Source of the DNA: Streptococcus ovis DSM 16829
GTDB taxonomy: Bacteria; Bacillota; Bacilli; Lactobacillales; Streptococcaceae
Length of the DNA stretch: 64,000 nt
Reading direction: 5' to 3'
Assembly: GCF_000380125.1 (NCBI RefSeq)
Contig: NZ_KB904574.1
Span: 1-64,000 of the forward strand
In this document: piece after piece, positions 62,119-64,000 of the stretch
Layout of the letters: each line of letters starts with the position of its first letter
Numbering within the stretch: position 1 is the first letter of the stretch
Translations under genes and position numbers: made by a program
The notes under the pieces: generated by a model
Seen by the model: the letters and a program-made list of their open reading frames with translations, nothing else
Databases searched by the model: none
What the model was told of the DNA's origin: nothing

Positions 62119-63732
62119 ATGAAAAGAAATTATTTTGCTAAAGGAATGGTTGTCCTTGCTAGCTCTCTCTTGTTGGCGGCCTGTGGGTCAAAAAATTCAG
62201 CTTCTAGTGAAGACTACGGTCTGAAAGATGTGAATTTCCCATTGAAGGAAAAGGTAACCTTGAAATTCATGACTGGAAGTTCAACACTTGCACCAAAAGA
62301 CCCTAACGATAAGTTGATTTTCCAACGGATGGAGAAAAAGACAGGCGTTCATATCGAATGGACCAACTATCAAAATGACTTTGCTGAAAAGCGGAATTTG
62401 GATATCTCGAGTGGTGATTTACCAGATGCTATCCACAATGACGGGGCTTCTGACAATGAATTGATGTCATGGGCAAAACAAGGTGTTATCGTTCCAGTGG
62501 AAGACTTGATTGACAAACACATGCCTAATTTGAAGAAGATTTTGGATGAAAATCCAGAATACCGTTCAATGATTACAGCACCAGATGGCCATATTTACTC
62601 ATTCCCATGGATTGAAGAATTGGGTGAAGGCAAAGAATCTATCCACAGCGTGAACGACATGGCTTGGATCAATACAGCTTGGCTCAAGAAACTAGGCCTA
62701 GAAATGCCACAAACAACGGATGAATTGGTCAAGGTTTTGGAAGCCTTCAAGACACAAGATCCTAACGGAAACGGTAAGGCTGATGAAATTCCAATGTCCT
62801 TCATTAATAACGGTGGTAACGAAGACTTCAAGATTCTCTTTGGTGCCTTTGGTGAAGGCGACAACGATGATCACCTTGTTGTAAACAATGACCATACATT
62901 GGACTTTACAGCTGACAATGATTCTTACAAACAAGGTGTAGCCTTTATGAATAGCCTTTATGAAAAAGGATTGTTGGATACTGAAGCCTTTGAACAAGAC
63001 TGGAATACCTATATTGCCAAAGGGGCAGACCAATTGTACGGTGTTTACTTCACTTGGGACAAGATGAACGTTACTGGTGATAATGAAAACTATGATGTTC
63101 TTCCAGTATTGGCTGGTCCTAGCGGTAAGAAACATATCACTCGTACAAATAATATCGGTTTCTCTCGTGACCGTATGGTTATCACAAGCGCTAATAAAAA
63201 CCTTGAGTTGACTGCAAAATGGATTGATGCTCAATACGAACCAATCCAATCTGTTCAAAATAACTGGGGTACTTACGGCGATAAGAAACAACAAAATATC
63301 TTTGAATTTGATAAGGCAAGCAACTCATTGAAACACTTGCCACTTGATGGAACAGCCCCTGCTGAATTGCGTCAAAAGACAGAAGTTGGTGGACCACTTG
63401 CTATTATTGATGAATACTACGGTTCAGTGACAACAATGCCAGATGATGCTGCATGGCGTTTGGATCTATTGAAGAAGTACTATGTTCCTTACATGAACAA
63501 TGAAAATATCTATCCAAAAGTCTTCATGGAAGAAGAAGACCTTGATAAGATTGCTCGAATTGAAGCAGATATGACAGACTTTATCGCTCGTAAACGTGCA
63601 GAATGGATTACAGAAGGCGGTATTGATTCTGAATGGGATGCTTATAAAGCAGAACTTGAAAAATATGGTCTTTCTGACTGGATGGAAATCAAGGAACGTT
63701 ACTACAACGACTATTTGAAAACACAAAAATAA
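62119..63732 (+). CDS. susX: sucrose-binding lipoprotein SusX
   Basis: A 537-residue solute-binding lipoprotein with lipobox LAAC. The pattern 'DLIDKHMPNLKKIL', 'APDGHIYSFPW', 'NGKADEIPMSF' marks the LplA-like family. ATG 62119 follows AAAAAGGAG; the longer frame from 62023 is an artefact across the susT2 end. No ATPase gene follows, as in other sus loci, where MsmK is used. Confidence 0.88.
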   Translation: MKRNYFAKGMVVLASSLLLAACGSKNSASSEDYGLKDVNFPLKEKVTLKFMTGSSTLAPKDPNDKLIFQRMEKKTGVHIEWTNYQNDFAEKRNLDISSGDLPDAIHNDGASDNELMSWAKQGVIVPVEDLIDKHMPNLKKILDENPEYRSMITAPDGHIYSFPWIEELGEGKESIHSVNDMAWINTAWLKKLGLEMPQTTDELVKVLEAFKTQDPNGNGKADEIPMSFINNGGNEDFKILFGAFGEGDNDDHLVVNNDHTLDFTADNDSYKQGVAFMNSLYEKGLLDTEAFEQDWNTYIAKGADQLYGVYFTWDKMNVTGDNENYDVLPVLAGPSGKKHITRTNNIGFSRDRMVITSANKNLELTAKWIDAQYEPIQSVQNNWGTYGDKKQQNIFEFDKASNSLKHLPLDGTAPAELRQKTEVGGPLAIIDEYYGSVTTMPDDAAWRLDLLKKYYVPYMNNENIYPKVFMEEEDLDKIARIEADMTDFIARKRAEWITEGGIDSEWDAYKAELEKYGLSDWMEIKERYYNDYLKTQK

Positions 63733-63750
63733 ATGACTAAGAGGTAGTGC

Positions 63751-64000
63751 ATGGAAGGAAAACAATATACCGTTGCTGCGGCAAATCAGTATATTCAAGA
63801 ACAAGCCCACACTGTCAATCTACAATTCAAACCAGAAAAACATTTTTCGGCACCTGTTGGTTGGATAAATGACCCAAATGGATTCGTCTATTTTCGGGGA
63901 GAATATCATCTATTCTACCAATTCTATCCTTACGGTAGCTTTTGGGGCCCAATGCACTGGGGTCATGCAAAAACGAGTGACTTTGTGACATGGGAGCATC
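63751..64000 (+). CDS. susH: sucrose hydrolase SusH, GH32 (3' partial)
   Basis: The first 83 residues of a GH32 beta-fructosidase. The nucleophile is Asp41 in 'WINDPNG', followed by 'YHLFYQFYPYGSFWGPMHWGHA'. No signal peptide, so it acts on imported sucrose, splitting it into glucose and fructose. RBS AAGAGG. The gene runs past the right edge of the window. Confidence 0.9.
   Translation, partial: MEGKQYTVAAANQYIQEQAHTVNLQFKPEKHFSAPVGWINDPNGFVYFRGEYHLFYQFYPYGSFWGPMHWGHAKTSDFVTWEH

Overview
The window is AT-rich Firmicutes DNA and reads as a Streptococcus chromosome, most like the S. suis / mitis-pneumoniae side of the genus. Supporting genes are a H2O-forming NADH oxidase, pheST behind a phenylalanine T-box, miaA-hflX-rnz, a DUF3042 micro-protein, SSURE-repeat surface protein, an EgtUV-type transporter and a sus (sucrose) locus. 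The species cannot be fixed from the sequence alone.

Region 1 (1-9.7 kb) is the end of a conjugative element with a pSK41-Trs-like order. It holds a VirB6-like tail, a BRCT protein, PrgI/TrsC-like and TrsD-like proteins, a VirB4/TrsE-like protein with degenerate Walker motifs, a lysozyme-CHAP hydrolase and a VirB8-like protein. A ParA/ribbon-helix-helix operon and an ISLre2-family transposase follow. Between the transposase and pheS lies a compact transcription unit with an extended -10 promoter, two hairpins and an intrinsic terminator, and no convincing gene: a candidate small RNA.

Region 2 (10-33.6 kb) is core genome plus one sugar locus. It opens with T-box-pheS-pheT. Next comes a YesM/YesN-type two-component system divergent from a two-permease/lipoprotein ABC importer, a YesL-like protein and a GH31 glycosidase. 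After that are a MetE-like protein behind a MET-box, a PHP phosphoesterase, an MFS transporter with a predicted leaderless mRNA, a CoA-disulfide-reductase/DsrE protein that looks internally deleted, DUF3042, and the miaA-hflX-(unknown)-rnz-SDR operon.

Region 3 (33.6-42.2 kb) has a SaeRS-like two-component system downstream of, and on the same strand as, a secreted protein with two nearly identical SSURE fibronectin-binding repeats. Then come rpiA, a thioesterase, two VOC proteins, an AlkD-like protein, and a FtsX-type ABC transporter behind a near-perfect promoter with two phased palindromes.

Region 4 (42.2-64 kb) holds oppABCDF, a DUF1846 protein fused to an XRE-type DNA-binding domain, and marR-egtV-egtU-quinone oxidoreductase. 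A second secreted DUF5648-repeat protein, nox, an RclA-like flavoprotein and the susR/susT1/susT2/susX/susH sucrose locus follow (susH runs off the window). Both carbohydrate importers lack an ATPase gene and presumably share an MsmK-type ATPase encoded elsewhere. Gene starts were moved from the longest open frame to the start with the best ribosome-binding site where these differed.
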